This document shows, piece after piece, positions 41,701 through 50,406 of a stretch of DNA of 64,000 nt. The position numbers and the translations under genes are program-made. The stretch covers positions 4,924,501 through 4,988,500 of the forward strand of contig NZ_CP034562.1 in NCBI RefSeq assembly GCF_003970675.1. Direction: 5' to 3'. The first letter of the stretch is position 1. The number at the start of each line of letters is the position of its first letter. This DNA comes from Flammeovirga pectinis (GTDB lineage Bacteria; Bacteroidota; Bacteroidia; Cytophagales; Flammeovirgaceae). The notes beneath the pieces are model-generated. The model made no database searches, was not told the DNA's origin, and saw only the letters and a program-made list of their open reading frames with translations.

Positions 41701-41922
41701 TTGATAATAAGTGTTTTGTTTGATTTTTTATTGTGTGCCAATTTTATATATGTTTCATATTGGAATTGATTTTCCATATTATGGAAAAAATAAAATCTAT
41801 TTTTATCGTAAATGTCTAAATATTCAATTTCAGTATGACGAATCTCATTTTGAATCAAGAAATACGTATGTATATTCGCAGCTGATTATTAAAAATTACA
41901 TTCAATAAAGAATTATAATATC

Positions 41923-42684
41923 ATGAGACAAAAAATTGTAGCAGGTAACTGGAAAATGAACCTTCTTAAAGAAGAAGCAGAATCATTAGCATCTGAAGTA
42001 GTAAACATGGCAAAGGATGAAACTCCTTCTGATGTAAAAGTTATTATGTGTACTCCATTTGTTCACTTGAGCAAAGTGAAGTCATTAATCGGAAACTCAG
42101 CAAACGTATTTGTTGGTGCACAAAACTGTTACACAGAACCTAGTGGTGCTTTTACAGGAGAGATTTCTGCTCCTCAATTAGCTTCTTACGGTATCGATTA
42201 TGTAATCTTAGGTCACTCTGAGCGTCGTGAGTATTTTGGTGAGTCTAACGAAATGTTAGCTAAAAAGACTGATGCAGTTTTAGCAAATAACATGCTTCCA
42301 ATCTTCTGTTTTGGAGAAGTATTAGAAGAGCGTGAGGCTGGTACTCAAAAAGCAGTTGTTGAAAAACAATTATCAGAAGGTATTTTCCACCTTTCTGCAG
42401 AAGACTTTGGTAAAGTAGTTTTAGCATACGAGCCAGTTTGGGCTATCGGTACTGGTAAAACAGCTTCTTCAGCACAAGCGCAAGAAATGCACAAAGATAT
42501 TCGTGATATGGTTGCTGCTAAATATGGTCAAGAAGTTGCAGATGCAACTCCTATCCTTTATGGTGGTTCTGCTAAACCAAGTAACGCACAAGAATTATTC
42601 GCTCAACCAGATGTTGACGGTGGTTTAATTGGTGGTGCTTCTTTAGCTTCAAGAGACTTCATCGAAATCTCAAAATCATACTAA
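41923..42684 (+). CDS. tpiA: Triosephosphate isomerase
   Basis: The protein has 253 aa, full length. It has the N-terminal NWKMN (residues 10-14), catalytic His and the ILGHSERREYFGESNEML segment (about 94-111), catalytic Glu in LAYEPVWAIGTGKTAS (about 168-183) and the phosphate-binding LYGGSAKPSNA and DGGLIGGASL. It interconverts dihydroxyacetone phosphate and glyceraldehyde 3-phosphate in glycolysis and gluconeogenesis. It is monocistronic with its own terminator. Confidence 0.98.
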   Translation: MRQKIVAGNWKMNLLKEEAESLASEVVNMAKDETPSDVKVIMCTPFVHLSKVKSLIGNSANVFVGAQNCYTEPSGAFTGEISAPQLASYGIDYVILGHSERREYFGESNEMLAKKTDAVLANNMLPIFCFGEVLEEREAGTQKAVVEKQLSEGIFHLSAEDFGKVVLAYEPVWAIGTGKTASSAQAQEMHKDIRDMVAAKYGQEVADATPILYGGSAKPSNAQELFAQPDVDGGLIGGASLASRDFIEISKSY

Positions 42685-42721
42685 TTGATTTTAAGATCGA
42701 AAAGATAAATCGTGTTTTTAA

Positions 42722-42750
42722 AAAGGTTGGCTTCTAGTAAGTCAACCTTT
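42722..42750 (+). terminator. Terminator after tpiA
   Basis: An 11-bp stem with one G-T pair (42722-42732 with 42740-42750) runs into more than five T. Confidence 0.85.
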
Positions 42751-42836
42751 TTTTTATTTTATCAAACCTAATAACTTACTATATTACTAATGTTATCACT
42801 CTTCTACCTTAGAAGGTCACTAAACTATTCTTTTTA

Positions 42837-43661
42837 ATGATTATGCTTCGTCTATTATTACTATTCATATTTCTAGTTCCCTCTCTACTATCTTTTGCTC
42901 AAGAGAAAAATAAAAAGAAGCAAAAGAAAGATAAATCTATGATGGGTAAAATTCAATCAGATTTAGAAGAACAAGAACAATATGAAAGAGATAGTACTGT
43001 TTTTTATTTTCCAGATTGGACACAAGGAGATGTAACATTAAAAACTGGAGAAAAATTTACGGATGTGCCTGTGTTATATGATTTACAGCACGATCAAGTA
43101 GAAATTCAGCGAGTAGAATCTTCTTCTCTATATGGAGGAATGGAAATACTAGATACCACAACTATTACTTTTGAAGTTCATACAATAAATAATTTCAAAA
43201 TGGTGGTTTCTAATTATGATGATGCTGGTGTTGAAATAGATAAAACTGATTTTGATTTTATTAATGCTGATATCTATTTAAGAGAAGGAGTTCCGGCTTT
43301 GGGCATTTATCAAGAAATATTAAAAGGAGATTTAAGTTTACTTGCTTACCCTTATCTTTTAAAAACAGCTATACGCCCTAACACAACTTTTGATGAAGAC
43401 CGTTTAAACAATGAAGCAAGAGGAATACATTCCAATCCACATAAAAATGAAGTGATTTATGATTATGCTTTAAAAGAAAAATTATATTTCTTAATTGATA
43501 ATAATCACTTACAATTAGTGGATACAAGAAAGAAACATCTTTTAAGAGTATTTGTTGGTAAAGAGGCAGAAATGTCATCTTATATCAATAAAAACAATAT
43601 AAGTTTTAGACAAAAAGAAGGTCTTATTGAACTTGTAAAACATTATAATTCAATACTATAG
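42837..43661 (+). CDS. Secreted protein of unknown function
   Basis: The protein has 274 aa with a signal peptide (residues 1-22, ending LLSFAQ), then a highly charged lysine-rich segment (KNKKKQKKDKSMMGK) and an acidic stretch. The rest is mostly beta (DWTQGDVTLKTGEKFTDVPV, VEIQRVESSS). It is compatible with the small periplasmic proteins of unknown function common in Bacteroidota. A second in-frame ATG at 42843 is also possible as start. No family is recognised. It is convergent with the alpha/beta hydrolase gene, whose stop is 1 bp away. Confidence 0.55.
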   Translation: MIMLRLLLLFIFLVPSLLSFAQEKNKKKQKKDKSMMGKIQSDLEEQEQYERDSTVFYFPDWTQGDVTLKTGEKFTDVPVLYDLQHDQVEIQRVESSSLYGGMEILDTTTITFEVHTINNFKMVVSNYDDAGVEIDKTDFDFINADIYLREGVPALGIYQEILKGDLSLLAYPYLLKTAIRPNTTFDEDRLNNEARGIHSNPHKNEVIYDYALKEKLYFLIDNNHLQLVDTRKKHLLRVFVGKEAEMSSYINKNNISFRQKEGLIELVKHYNSIL

Positions 43662-43662
43662 T

Positions 43663-44448
43663 TTATTGGTTGTTTAGCCACTCTTCAACATGTTTTGCTA
43701 CATTTTCCCAAGTAGGCTCAAACATAAAGGCATGTGCCATATTCTCGAAAATTTTAGACTCGTGATTATATAAGGCAGCTGTTTTTTCTACATCTTCTGG
43801 GAAGATAATTTTATCATCTCTAAAACCAATATGATACATTGGGAAGTTGACTTTCTCTGGTTTAATAGCAAAGTCTTTTAAGCACATTTCTAACATTGCA
43901 CGAATGGATTCTCTTTGAATATTTCTACCCACATGCATCTGAACTTCTCTACTAGGAGGGGTAGTATAAATACCTTCAGGTGCTTCTGTATTAATAAATT
44001 TCCAAAAAGGGAATAACGTAGATGCAGCAAATTTCCCCCAACTAATTGGGTTAGAAAAAAATGAGGATGTCATAGAGTTTAATATTCCATAAGGAGGAAC
44101 TGCTGCCAACAAAACTGCAGCTTGTAAAGAAACTCTTTGTGCTACAAGTTGCGTAACAATACCACCCATAGAATGCCCAATTACAATAGGTTTTTCTTCT
44201 AAGGAGGTAATAAGGTTAATTACATCATTAGTGTAAATTTCTAAGCCATAGAGATTAAGTAAAACTTTATTTCCATTTTCTCCATGTCCGCTTAAACTTA
44301 TAGCATAAGTATCGTATCCAATTTCTGAGAAATACTCATAGAAATTACCTTTCCAAGCTTCTGCATTAAACAAAGCCCCGTGTACTAGGATAATAGGGTG
44401 CTTAGATTTTTTATTTTTGGCAGGGTTAAATAATGTGGTTGATGACAT
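43663..44448 (-). CDS. Alpha/beta hydrolase
   Basis: The protein has 261 aa. Oxyanion-hole strand PIILVHGALFNAEAWKGNF, nucleophile elbow VIGHSMGGIVTQLVAQ (Ser in GHSMGG), late acid region (GFRDDKIIFPEDV) and catalytic histidine in NMAHAFMFEPTWEN show a complete triad. No signal peptide. It is probably a cytoplasmic esterase or lipase-like enzyme; the substrate is unknown. It is monocistronic, converging on the preceding gene. Confidence 0.85.
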   Translation of the reverse strand: MSSTTLFNPAKNKKSKHPIILVHGALFNAEAWKGNFYEYFSEIGYDTYAISLSGHGENGNKVLLNLYGLEIYTNDVINLITSLEEKPIVIGHSMGGIVTQLVAQRVSLQAAVLLAAVPPYGILNSMTSSFFSNPISWGKFAASTLFPFWKFINTEAPEGIYTTPPSREVQMHVGRNIQRESIRAMLEMCLKDFAIKPEKVNFPMYHIGFRDDKIIFPEDVEKTAALYNHESKIFENMAHAFMFEPTWENVAKHVEEWLNNQ

Positions 44449-44474
44449 GTTACAAAGTTAATTCTTAAAATGAA

Positions 44475-44512
44475 AAAGGCCGAACGTAGGTAACACTAAT
44501 CGTTCGGCCTTT
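44475..44512 (-). terminator. Terminator of the amidohydrolase operon
   Basis: A 12-bp perfect GC-rich stem (44475-44486 with 44501-44512) lies 13 bp after the amidohydrolase stop, with T residues on the minus strand. Confidence 0.85.
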
Positions 44513-44524
44513 TGTCAAAGAATA

Positions 44525-45814
44525 TTAATTCTCGTATTTATCTTTAAATTTTTGATACAACATAGAGTGTTTATTGTTTAAATCAATTGCTCTACCATCT
44601 ATAAAAGCAATAGTTACTTTACTTGTACGCATATCAAGTAAATCACCTTTACTTATAACAAGTGTAGCAGATTTACCTACTTCTAAACTTCCGTATTTCT
44701 CTTCAATTCCTAAAATTTTAGCAGTATTAGATGTAATCATTTTTAAAGCTTCTTCTTTTTCTACACCAAAAGCAGCAGCAGTTCCCGCATAAAAAGGTAG
44801 GTTTCTAGAATTTGAAGCACTAGAATGTGTTAACCCTACTAAGATACCAGCCTCTTGTAATAATGCTGCTCTTTTATAAGGTAAGTCGTAGGCTTCTTGT
44901 TCTCTTTCTGGTAATGAATGTACGTCTGTAAGTAAAACAGGAATGTTATTCTCCTTTAAGAAATCTGTGATTAACCAAGCGTCTGCACCACCAACAACGA
45001 CTATATTTTGGATGTTGTATTTTTGAGCCATTTTTACTGCAGATACAATGCTTTTTGCCTCATCTACATGAATAAATAGTTTCTCTTTACCAGAAAATAA
45101 TTCTTTCATTGCCTCCATAGGGAAGTCTGGAAGTTTGATATCAGTTGCCTTACTGTATGCTTCTGCATCCATTAAAGTATGCTCGATTACCTTTACATAT
45201 TTTTGATATGTTTTAGATATTTGCAATCCTTTTTCAGGGCTAGTCCAACCTGGTGCATAATATTTATTAGGCCAATGCAAGTGTTGTCCATCATTTTCTT
45301 GTACAATAGCATCTTCCCAGTTCCAAGCATCTAGTTGTACAATAGAAGATCTACCAGAGAATATCCCTCCTTTTGGCATTACTTGTTCTACTAGAATACC
45401 GTTACTTCTAACAGTAGGAATAACATGAGAATCTGTATTGAAAGCAATTACAGAACGTACTTCTGGGTTTATTCTTCCTGTTTCATAGTTGTCGTTTGAT
45501 GCACTTACTGCTTCAATTTCAACAAGACCGAGTTCCGAAGTAGGTAAAATTAAACCAGGATATATTTCTTGTCCATCAGTATCAATTACTTCATAAGATG
45601 CATCAGAAAAGTCTGTCCCAACATAGGTAATTACGCCATCTTTAAAAGCGATTACTCCATCTTTAATCACTTTGCCTTTACCATCGTGAAGTAAAGCTCC
45701 TTTCAGAATTATACCTTTTGTTTGACTTTTAGCAGGAGAAGGAACTTGAGCCATAACTTTTATGGATAAGCCAAGAACCCCAATCAGTGCAATAATTAAT
45801 TTTATATTTTTCAT
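44525..45814 (-). CDS. Secreted amidohydrolase-family protein, metal site largely missing
   Basis: The protein has 429 aa with a signal peptide (residues 1-22, ending KVMAQ). The amidohydrolase fold is clear (GAIIAFKDGVITYVGTD-like start, then KILGIEEKYGSLEVGKSATL at the end). The usual HxH after the first strand is replaced (YPGLILPTSELG) and the last metal aspartate is not seen (GLTHSSASNSRN). One His survives in LFIHVDEAKSI. It may be catalytically inactive or use a different mechanism. It begins 20 bp after the large amidohydrolase gene, so the two are cotranscribed. Confidence 0.8.
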   Translation of the reverse strand: MKNIKLIIALIGVLGLSIKVMAQVPSPAKSQTKGIILKGALLHDGKGKVIKDGVIAFKDGVITYVGTDFSDASYEVIDTDGQEIYPGLILPTSELGLVEIEAVSASNDNYETGRINPEVRSVIAFNTDSHVIPTVRSNGILVEQVMPKGGIFSGRSSIVQLDAWNWEDAIVQENDGQHLHWPNKYYAPGWTSPEKGLQISKTYQKYVKVIEHTLMDAEAYSKATDIKLPDFPMEAMKELFSGKEKLFIHVDEAKSIVSAVKMAQKYNIQNIVVVGGADAWLITDFLKENNIPVLLTDVHSLPEREQEAYDLPYKRAALLQEAGILVGLTHSSASNSRNLPFYAGTAAAFGVEKEEALKMITSNTAKILGIEEKYGSLEVGKSATLVISKGDLLDMRTSKVTIAFIDGRAIDLNNKHSMLYQKFKDKYEN

Positions 45815-45834
45815 TTTATATCTTCTTTAAAGGG

Positions 45835-48834
45835 TTAGTCAAGGTGTAAATAATCGCAATGCATATGTTGCTCAATTTTAGGAGCTACATCTTTCACTTT
45901 GTCACCTGCTTTTTCTGCTGCTTGCATTTTAGCCACTAACCTTGCTCTTTCTTTTTGCATGTCCTTTTTAAGTTGCTTATCTTTTTCTAAAGAGAAATAG
46001 ATGGTACCATCAACTAAAGTATGAGTAGGTTTTGCATAGATTGAAAGAGGATTGTCTGACCATAAAACAAGGTCTGCATCTTTTCCGATCTTTATTGAAC
46101 CCACTTTATGATCTACATGTAATAACTTTGCAGGGTTTAGGGTAACCATTTTCCAAGCTTCTTCCTCGCTCATATCTGCATACTTAACACTTTTTGCAGC
46201 CTCTTGATTTAAACGACGACCCATTTCAGAATCATCAGAATTAATAGCAACAGTAATACCTTGAGACGCCATTAAAGCAGCATTTTGAGGAATAGCCTCA
46301 TAAACTTCAAATTTATACGCCCACCAATCGGAGAAAGTTGATGCCCCTGCACCATGTTCTTTCATTTTATCAGCTACTTTATAACCTTCTAAAATATGCG
46401 TGAATGTATTTACTCTAAAATCAAAACTATCTGCCACCTTCATCAACATATTAATTTCTGATTGTACATAAGAGTGACACGAGATAAAACGTTCATCATT
46501 TAGAATTTGTGCCAATGCCTCTAATTGTAAATCTTTACGCGGCTTAGGTCCTTTACCAGCATACGTTTTTTGAGCATCATCATAAACTTTTGCCCTAGTA
46601 AAACCATCTATATAAACGGCTTCTACACCCATTCTTGTTTGTGGAAAACGATCTGACATTGGCCAGCTAGAACGTTTTACATTTTCACCTAAGGCGAACT
46701 TTATAAATGGTTTTGCTTCTTTAAAAATTAAATCGTTTGGATTAGTTTTACCCCATCTAAATTTAATAACAGCAGATTGCCCACCAACAGGATTGGCAGA
46801 ACCATGTAATAATTGAGCAGATGTTACACCACCTGCTAATTGACGGTATATATCTACATCGTTAGGGTTAAGTACATCTTCCATTCTTACCATAGACGAC
46901 ATTACAGCAACATCGTTTACACTAAATAATGCAATGTGTGAATGTTCATCTATTATACCATTTGTAAGGTGTTTGCCTGTACCATCAATTACTTTAGTAC
47001 TTTTATTAGCTTTAAGACTATTTCCTATTTTAGCAATCTTACCATCTTTTATAAGTACGTCTGTATTCTTAATAATACCTTGCTCTTCATTGGTCCAAAT
47101 AGTTGCATTTTTAATCAGAATAGTTTCTTGTTGTGCAATTTCTTTACTGCCATAAGCACTAAAAGGGAAAATGATATCACCTAATTCTGGGTTAGCTTCT
47201 ACCTCTTCTTTTTTCTTTTCTTCTGTATTTGATGCGGATTTAATAGCCGTCCATTTTAACCAACTTCCATCTGCATTTTTTCCTTCACCAGAAAAATTAC
47301 CTTCGTTATTTGCCCAACCAGAAAGTCGGATTGATGTAGCTTTTGTTGTTGTATCTGATTTAAATGATAAAGAAAGTATACCATCGGCAATAGCTGCTTT
47401 AGTATCTAGTTTTAAAGAGTCGTTTACTGTAACATTCCATTTTGCAGATGTATTATCTTTACCTGTAACTTTTAAAGTATACGTACTGTCTGCAACTGTT
47501 AAGGTGTATTGTCCTCTAAAATCATTTGTATTCCATGCTTTAGCGACATAGCGTTTACCACGAACCCAGTTTTCTAGTACATCACCTTCTTCTGTAAATA
47601 ATGGTGCTGATGCAATAATAAAGTTGGCTATTTTACCTTTTTCAATTGTACCTAAACGATCAGAAGAATTTGTATAAGAGGCAGGGATTGTAGTTAAAGC
47701 AGCCAATACTTGCTCTTCTGAAAGTCCTCTTTTTACAGCTAAGCGAATATTTTTAAGGAAATTAGCCTTGCTTGATAAATCAAATGCTGTGATTGAAAAA
47801 CGAATGTTTTCTTTAGCCAAAAGCGATAAGTTAGAGGGAGCTAATTCCCAATGCTTCATTTCAGAAAAAGTGGCGTTCATTGCATCAATTGGATCATTTA
47901 CATTTAACGCTTGTGGAAAATCTACAGGAAGAATTAATGTAGGGTTGATCAATTTTAAAGTTGCAATGTCTTGGTATTCATCTCCATTACCAACGTAGAT
48001 ATATTGTTTTTGAAATTCCTTAGCAACCTTAGCTGCTCTTTCAAGGTCAAATAGATCTTTAGTAGCAAAAAATTGAGGAAAATTTTGAGAACGATTGAAA
48101 GCCTCTAATGTAACATCTGTAAATTTTTCATGACCAGTAGTCTTATACCATTCTGCGTCATAATAAGTCTGACGAAGTAGGGCAACATAACCCATAGTAG
48201 AAACTGGGTACATTTGTTTAGAAGACCCTTTGTCAAAAGCTAAATGAGCACCAACTTTTTCTGAAAGCATCAATTCGTTTGCTTTACCATCGCCAAAAGT
48301 AACTAAGGCGGACGTACCTCTTGCAATACCATCAGGCAGATAGGTTAATGCACTACCAAAACCAATAGATCGCATTTCTTTAGCTACTTTACCTTCACTT
48401 TTAAAAAGTTCGGCTGCATTTGTATTTGCCTTTATAGCATCGTTAGCATTATATGCCTTAGGATTTTGAGGACCAATTTTTTCGGGTTCACTCCAAGACC
48501 AAAAATTACCTTTTTCAACTTTGGGCATTCCATAATGGGTATTTGCATCAATAAATGAGGCATAAATATGTTTACCCTTGACATTAATTTCTGCCGCACC
48601 TTTTGGTACTGAATTACCTTCTAAAACAGATACAATTTTGCCTTCTTTAATAACTAAAGTGGCATTTTGTAAAGTTTGAGTTGGTGATATGTGAACTGAG
48701 GCGTTCGTGAAAGCGTAATAGTTACTTCTGTCATCCCTTACACCATTTATTGTAAAGTTTTCTTGGGCTAACAGTGTATTACCAATACCGAATAATAAAA
48801 CTATTATTCCGTAGATAAAATTATGTTTATTCAT
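45835..48834 (-). CDS. Large secreted protein with two amidohydrolase domains
   Basis: The protein has 999 aa with a signal peptide (ending TLLAQE). The C-terminal half (about 570-960) is a complete imidazolonepropionase-type amidohydrolase: metal-binding GIIDEHSHIAL (about 625), the histidines in ISCHSYVQSE and FTHILEGYKV, and Asp in VAINSDDSEMG. The N-terminal half (about 30-440) has the same fold but its metal site is eroded (SFIDANTHYGMP). A beta-rich segment of about 120 residues joins them. It probably acts in the periplasm on a peptide or cyclic amide. The smaller amidohydrolase gene follows 20 bp later. This pair is common in Bacteroidota. Confidence 0.85.
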   Translation of the reverse strand: MNKHNFIYGIIVLLFGIGNTLLAQENFTINGVRDDRSNYYAFTNASVHISPTQTLQNATLVIKEGKIVSVLEGNSVPKGAAEINVKGKHIYASFIDANTHYGMPKVEKGNFWSWSEPEKIGPQNPKAYNANDAIKANTNAAELFKSEGKVAKEMRSIGFGSALTYLPDGIARGTSALVTFGDGKANELMLSEKVGAHLAFDKGSSKQMYPVSTMGYVALLRQTYYDAEWYKTTGHEKFTDVTLEAFNRSQNFPQFFATKDLFDLERAAKVAKEFQKQYIYVGNGDEYQDIATLKLINPTLILPVDFPQALNVNDPIDAMNATFSEMKHWELAPSNLSLLAKENIRFSITAFDLSSKANFLKNIRLAVKRGLSEEQVLAALTTIPASYTNSSDRLGTIEKGKIANFIIASAPLFTEEGDVLENWVRGKRYVAKAWNTNDFRGQYTLTVADSTYTLKVTGKDNTSAKWNVTVNDSLKLDTKAAIADGILSLSFKSDTTTKATSIRLSGWANNEGNFSGEGKNADGSWLKWTAIKSASNTEEKKKEEVEANPELGDIIFPFSAYGSKEIAQQETILIKNATIWTNEEQGIIKNTDVLIKDGKIAKIGNSLKANKSTKVIDGTGKHLTNGIIDEHSHIALFSVNDVAVMSSMVRMEDVLNPNDVDIYRQLAGGVTSAQLLHGSANPVGGQSAVIKFRWGKTNPNDLIFKEAKPFIKFALGENVKRSSWPMSDRFPQTRMGVEAVYIDGFTRAKVYDDAQKTYAGKGPKPRKDLQLEALAQILNDERFISCHSYVQSEINMLMKVADSFDFRVNTFTHILEGYKVADKMKEHGAGASTFSDWWAYKFEVYEAIPQNAALMASQGITVAINSDDSEMGRRLNQEAAKSVKYADMSEEEAWKMVTLNPAKLLHVDHKVGSIKIGKDADLVLWSDNPLSIYAKPTHTLVDGTIYFSLEKDKQLKKDMQKERARLVAKMQAAEKAGDKVKDVAPKIEQHMHCDYLHLD

Positions 48835-48996
48835 TTTAGAAATTTTGATTGAACTGGAAAGTTGGTCGCTAACTTAAAGAGTAATAATTGGAAACAAAAA
48901 GAAATTAGAATTATTATGGTCTTGATAAACAAGACGAATAAGAATTAGTTATCATTTTAGAGGTATCTTTATTTAGTCACATCAAAAGTAATATTT

Positions 48997-49878
48997 ATGA
49001 AAATCTTAATAACAGGAGGTTCTGGTTTAGTGGGTCAAGAAATATCAAATAAATTAATTGATAAAGGACATGAAGTACGTTGGCTATCACGTAGAGAAGA
49101 TCTAAATGCAGAAATAAAAAGGTATAAATGGGATATTAAAAAAAATCATATCGATCCAAAAGCATTTGATGGAATTGATGCAGTAATTCATTTAGCAGGA
49201 AAAAGTGTAGGGGAGGGTAGATGGACGGAAGCTGCAAAAAAAGAAATTTTAGATAGCAGAGTTCAATCATCAACATTATTAATGCAAGAAATAAATGCTT
49301 TAGAAAAACCGCCTAAGGTAGTAGTTTGTGCATCTGCAATAGGTATTTATGGTGATAGAGGTGAAGAAGAATTGGATGAGTCTTCTTCTTTTGGAAATGA
49401 CTTTTTAGCAAATGTTGTAAAGGAATGGGAGAAAGCAGAAGATATATGTTCTGTATCTAGAATAGTAAAATTAAGAATCGGTGTTGTTTTAACTGAAAAA
49501 GGGGGGGCATTACCAAAAATGATGTTACCTATTAAACTCGGAATTGGATCTCCTATTGGTACAGGTAAACAATGGATATCTTGGATTAGCCTAGAAGATT
49601 TATCTAATTTATTTATTGCAGCCATTGAGAATACAGAAATGGAAGGTGTTTACAATGCTGTATCTCCCAATCCAGTTACAAATGAACAACTAACAAAAGC
49701 AATTGGCACAAAATTATGTAGACCAATATTTTTACCAAATGTACCTTCAATAGCTTTAAAACTTTTATTAGGTGAAAGTGCATTTTTAGTATTGTCAAGT
49801 GCAAAGGTAAATTCAGAGAATCTACAAAAAAATGCTTTTGATTTTAAGGATGTTATTATTGATGACGTTCTTAATTAA
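48997..49878 (+). CDS. TIGR01777-family NAD-dependent epimerase
   Basis: The protein has 293 aa of the extended SDR fold. Nucleotide motif MKILITGGSGLVGQEISNKL at the start, then AVIHLAGKSVGEGRWTEAAK (about 65-84), VVCASAIGIYGDRGEEELDE (about 109-128) and LRIGVVLTEKGGALPKMM. These are the TIGR01777/YfcH features. The family is often annotated as cell-division inhibitor-like but its reaction is not known. It is monocistronic and divergent from the amidohydrolase operon. Confidence 0.88.
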   Translation: MKILITGGSGLVGQEISNKLIDKGHEVRWLSRREDLNAEIKRYKWDIKKNHIDPKAFDGIDAVIHLAGKSVGEGRWTEAAKKEILDSRVQSSTLLMQEINALEKPPKVVVCASAIGIYGDRGEEELDESSSFGNDFLANVVKEWEKAEDICSVSRIVKLRIGVVLTEKGGALPKMMLPIKLGIGSPIGTGKQWISWISLEDLSNLFIAAIENTEMEGVYNAVSPNPVTNEQLTKAIGTKLCRPIFLPNVPSIALKLLLGESAFLVLSSAKVNSENLQKNAFDFKDVIIDDVLN

Positions 49879-50406
49879 ACTATAGTTTAATTATGTATTT
49901 TATTGATTTGTAATTACTTACTTTGTTTAGCGTGTTTATTTTATTGTTTATTGTAATTTTTTTATTAGAAGTAGAACTATATAAGGTAATTGAATAGTAT
50001 AAGATGTAATTATCGACTAATTAACTAAATTTAGTAATGTACACTATGTTGTAAGTTCGCTTATAAAACAGTATTCATTTAGAAAATTAAAACCTTTTTT
50101 AACTGCTATTTATTCAAAATTAAATAAACCAAAAATGATCTTTTTATTTAACTCCACTTAAAAAAACAAACCTTAAAAAGGTATTGTACGAAAAACCCCA
50201 GAAATAACCCTAAATCTATTGAAGTAAAACTGCATTACAATTTAAAATTATAGCTGTTTACACTATTTCATTTTAACCAAAAACTATTTTTAAGGATATA
50301 CTATATATATGTCTGTTTTACTTGTTGAGTAGAATAAACAGCAAATAGTGTATTGTCAATTTTACTGCATTAGGGATTTCTTAAACCCAAAAATTAGCTC
50401 AATTAC
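49879..50406. other. 528-bp AT-rich region ahead of the first SusC gene
   Basis: It holds no gene that I can support. It must contain the promoter and leader of the first SusC/SusD pair. No regulator or anti-sigma gene precedes this pair. Confidence 0.5.

Larger units (their letters stand above)
41030..41922. other. 893-bp gene-poor stretch with several structured elements
   Basis: It holds the barrel-gene terminator, a direct repeat (41105-41114 and 41126-41135), a second plus-strand terminator with no gene before it (41221-41247) and a minus-strand structured region ending in a terminator (41546-41575). The one frame of 65 codons at 41711-41908 is very Phe/Tyr/Ile-rich and unconvincing. 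The tpiA promoter must lie at its right end. Confidence 0.5.

Noticed and set aside
41711-41908. 65-codon plus-strand frame before tpiA
   Set aside because: Extreme Phe/Tyr/Ile content is what random AT-rich DNA gives; it covers the tpiA promoter region.
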